Both the position numbers and the translations under genes were made by a program. Positions 62,201 to 64,000 of a stretch of 64,000 bases of DNA are shown piece after piece; the stretch's first letter is position 1; every line of letters starts with the position of its first letter. The DNA comes from Acanthosepion lycidas (Eukaryota; Mollusca; Cephalopoda; Sepiida; Sepiidae): NCBI GenBank assembly GCA_963932145.1, contig OZ010588.1:102900495-102964494 (forward strand). Reading direction: 5' to 3'. The notes below the pieces were generated by a model. That model was not told the origin of the DNA and made no database searches. It saw nothing but the letters and a program-made list of their open reading frames with translations.

Positions 62201-64000
62201 ATTCCAACGTTCCTTCAGATTTCAGTGACACACTTTACGTCGTCTGTAATAACGCTTCCCGGATATTTTCGTACTTGCTTCATTTTGGCATTTCCAATCC
62301 GTAATCTGCATCTTGGTCTGTTTATCTTGCAGATATGTTTATCTTGCAGATCTGTTTATCTTGCAGATCTGTTTGCAGACCTGTTTATCTTGAACATCTG
62401 TTTATCTTGAACATCTGTTTATCTTGCAGGGTAAGTCGATAAACTACGTCCAACAGCAAGGCCTCTGATCAGGAGATTTTGAGGAGCGTAGAACCACCTC
62501 TTAATTGCTAGTGTTCCCAGGTCCGCCCTGACCCGGGGTGGTAGCACCTGTTAGGGTCCCAGCTATGAGCAAAGAATTAACCCCAAAACTGAGGTAAAAA
62601 GCATTATAAAAGTGTAAAAATAGGTTTTAATACTAGAAATACTTTGTAAAAAATTATTGTCAGAAATAAATTTTTGAAGAAAAAAACTATTTCCAGCAGT
62701 ATGTTTTTGAAAATAAAATTACCAGCTATACATTTCTGAGGAAAAAATATTACCAGAAATAGATTTTTGACAAAGCAAAATATTACCAGAAAAAAAAAAG
62801 TTGTCGGCATTAAATGACCCATTGAGGTGCCGTAAAAGAAACCAAACTAAGCCAAATCAAGACATGACCAATTCACCGCATCTGAAACTGTATGAGGAAA
62901 GTCTCAATGCCTACAATATTTTACGCCTGTTAAACAAGTCTACATTGGATGTCCTGTCTTGAAGGCTAACTCCATAGATATAAAATTTCAAATAGAATAT
63001 ATCTGTCAAAGAGTAATATGAATAAAGAAAAAAGGAAAACTTATCTTAAGCAACGTGTTTCGTCCTCTGAGAGACTTTATCAAGGCAAATACAAAGACAT
63101 TATTTTGTAACAAGTATTTATATACAAGAGCAAAAACGTTATTGATTTTTCAAAGTTTTTAACTTTAGGAAGTCTCATAAACATTCATCAAGTTAGCTGA
63201 AAAGTCAGGCAATCTATGGAGGACACAAAGTGACATAATTCAATATCTAATAAATAAAAGTGAGTAAGTGGTTTTTACATATACTTGTTACATGTAAGCG
63301 ATGTTTTTGAAATACTTGTTACAAAATAAAAATCGTTGCATTTGCCTTGATAAAGTCACTCAGAGGACGAAACGCTTTGTCTAAGGTAAATTTTGCTTTC
63401 GTCTTTATTCATATATATATATATTGTCACGTAGCCCTGATTTCATTAACTACATAGACGTTAGGCTAAAAAGCGCCCCAAAGTAAAACCCTAAATTCTC
63501 GTCGAAAATTAGTTAGATATAAAGGAAAAATAAATAAATATAGAAATTTAATCCAACGCTATCGACTTGCGAGCGAATATGTTCCATGATCAGCCATGTT
63601 CTCCTCTTCTCCTCATAAATTCTTTTCCCTCTTTATCTACTCTTCCACCCACGAGCCAAGGGCCCGTGAACTTTGAAGTGACCCGACGCAAGAATGACCT
63701 GGTTCCAAAATTTCGCAGCTATCAGGCGTTTGACCATGAGTGAATTCCAGGCACCATCAGAGTCTCCTGCTGCGATTCACATGATCAGAACACACTAAGC
63801 GTGGATTGAACATTTGGCCATCACACAAACACTGCGTGATTTGCGCCCCATCCTCCTGCGTACCCGGTCAAGGACGAAGGGAACCCACGTGACTGTCTTT
63901 GGGGACGGCAGAATCGAAGAAAGGATTTTTCAGTTTCCCTCTGACCAGCGGTGGTTGAACGTCGCTGGGTAAAATCGGCAGACTGCCCACTGAGATGAAG

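Overview
The window is AT-rich, intron- and microsatellite-laden eukaryotic DNA with no bacterial features. It reads as a metazoan intergenic region that has become a graveyard of transposable elements. The mix of LINE clades (Tx1-like, CR1/Jockey-like, R2/R4-like with a restriction-like endonuclease, RTE-like), tRNA-derived SINEs, mariner and hAT relics, an envelope-bearing Ty3/Gypsy-type fossil and long GATA/TA arrays suggests an invertebrate, plausibly a mollusc or other lophotrochozoan. This is inference from element types, not proof. No complete host gene was recognised; two short open segments with splice-acceptor-like borders (about 20.44-20.62 kb and 37.57-37.71 kb) are the only candidates for host exons.

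Layout. 1-7.15 kb (minus strand): a Tx1-like LINE. ORF2 begins at 352 and runs off the left edge. ORF1 begins at 7153 and is blown up by about 30 copies of a 174-bp (58-codon) minisatellite at 573-5722. A cluster of heat-shock-element-like motifs lies just upstream at 7.43-7.51 kb. 8.4-11.9 kb (plus): a nearly full-length CR1/Jockey-group LINE ('LINE-B' below) with endonuclease and reverse transcriptase. Many 3' fragments of LINE-B occur later, plus two copies that join only its 5' monomers to its 3' tail. 13.7-19.35 kb: one such derivative, a decayed R2/R4-like LINE (minus), two further 3' fragments of that LINE, and a LINE-B fragment. 19.3-25.6 kb: short repeats, copies of a modular stem-loop repeat ('SL repeat') and an RTE-like 3' end. 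25.7-32.4 kb: an old, broken Ty3/Gypsy-type element with gag, protease, integrase, env-like part and an LTR, followed by a 57-bp minisatellite.

32.9-39.5 kb is dominated by simple sequence (polypyrimidine, A-rich, TA and GATA runs). 39.5-48.3 kb holds RTE-like fragments on both strands, a hAT-type MITE, an 80-bp mariner-type palindromic MITE, a 128-bp tandem array, a LINE-B derivative and another LINE with separated endonuclease and RT parts. 48.9-50.3 kb is rich in GATA/GAAA arrays. 50.8-64 kb contains LINE-B 3' fragments (minus), two inverted-repeat elements, SINEs, a mariner transposase relic, two more SL repeats and a possible LTR start at the right edge.

The most unusual item is the LINE ORF1 carrying a huge, mostly frame-keeping minisatellite with higher-order structure. 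Second are the LINE-B derivatives and the SL repeat family, which look like non-autonomous elements definable by comparing copies inside this single window.
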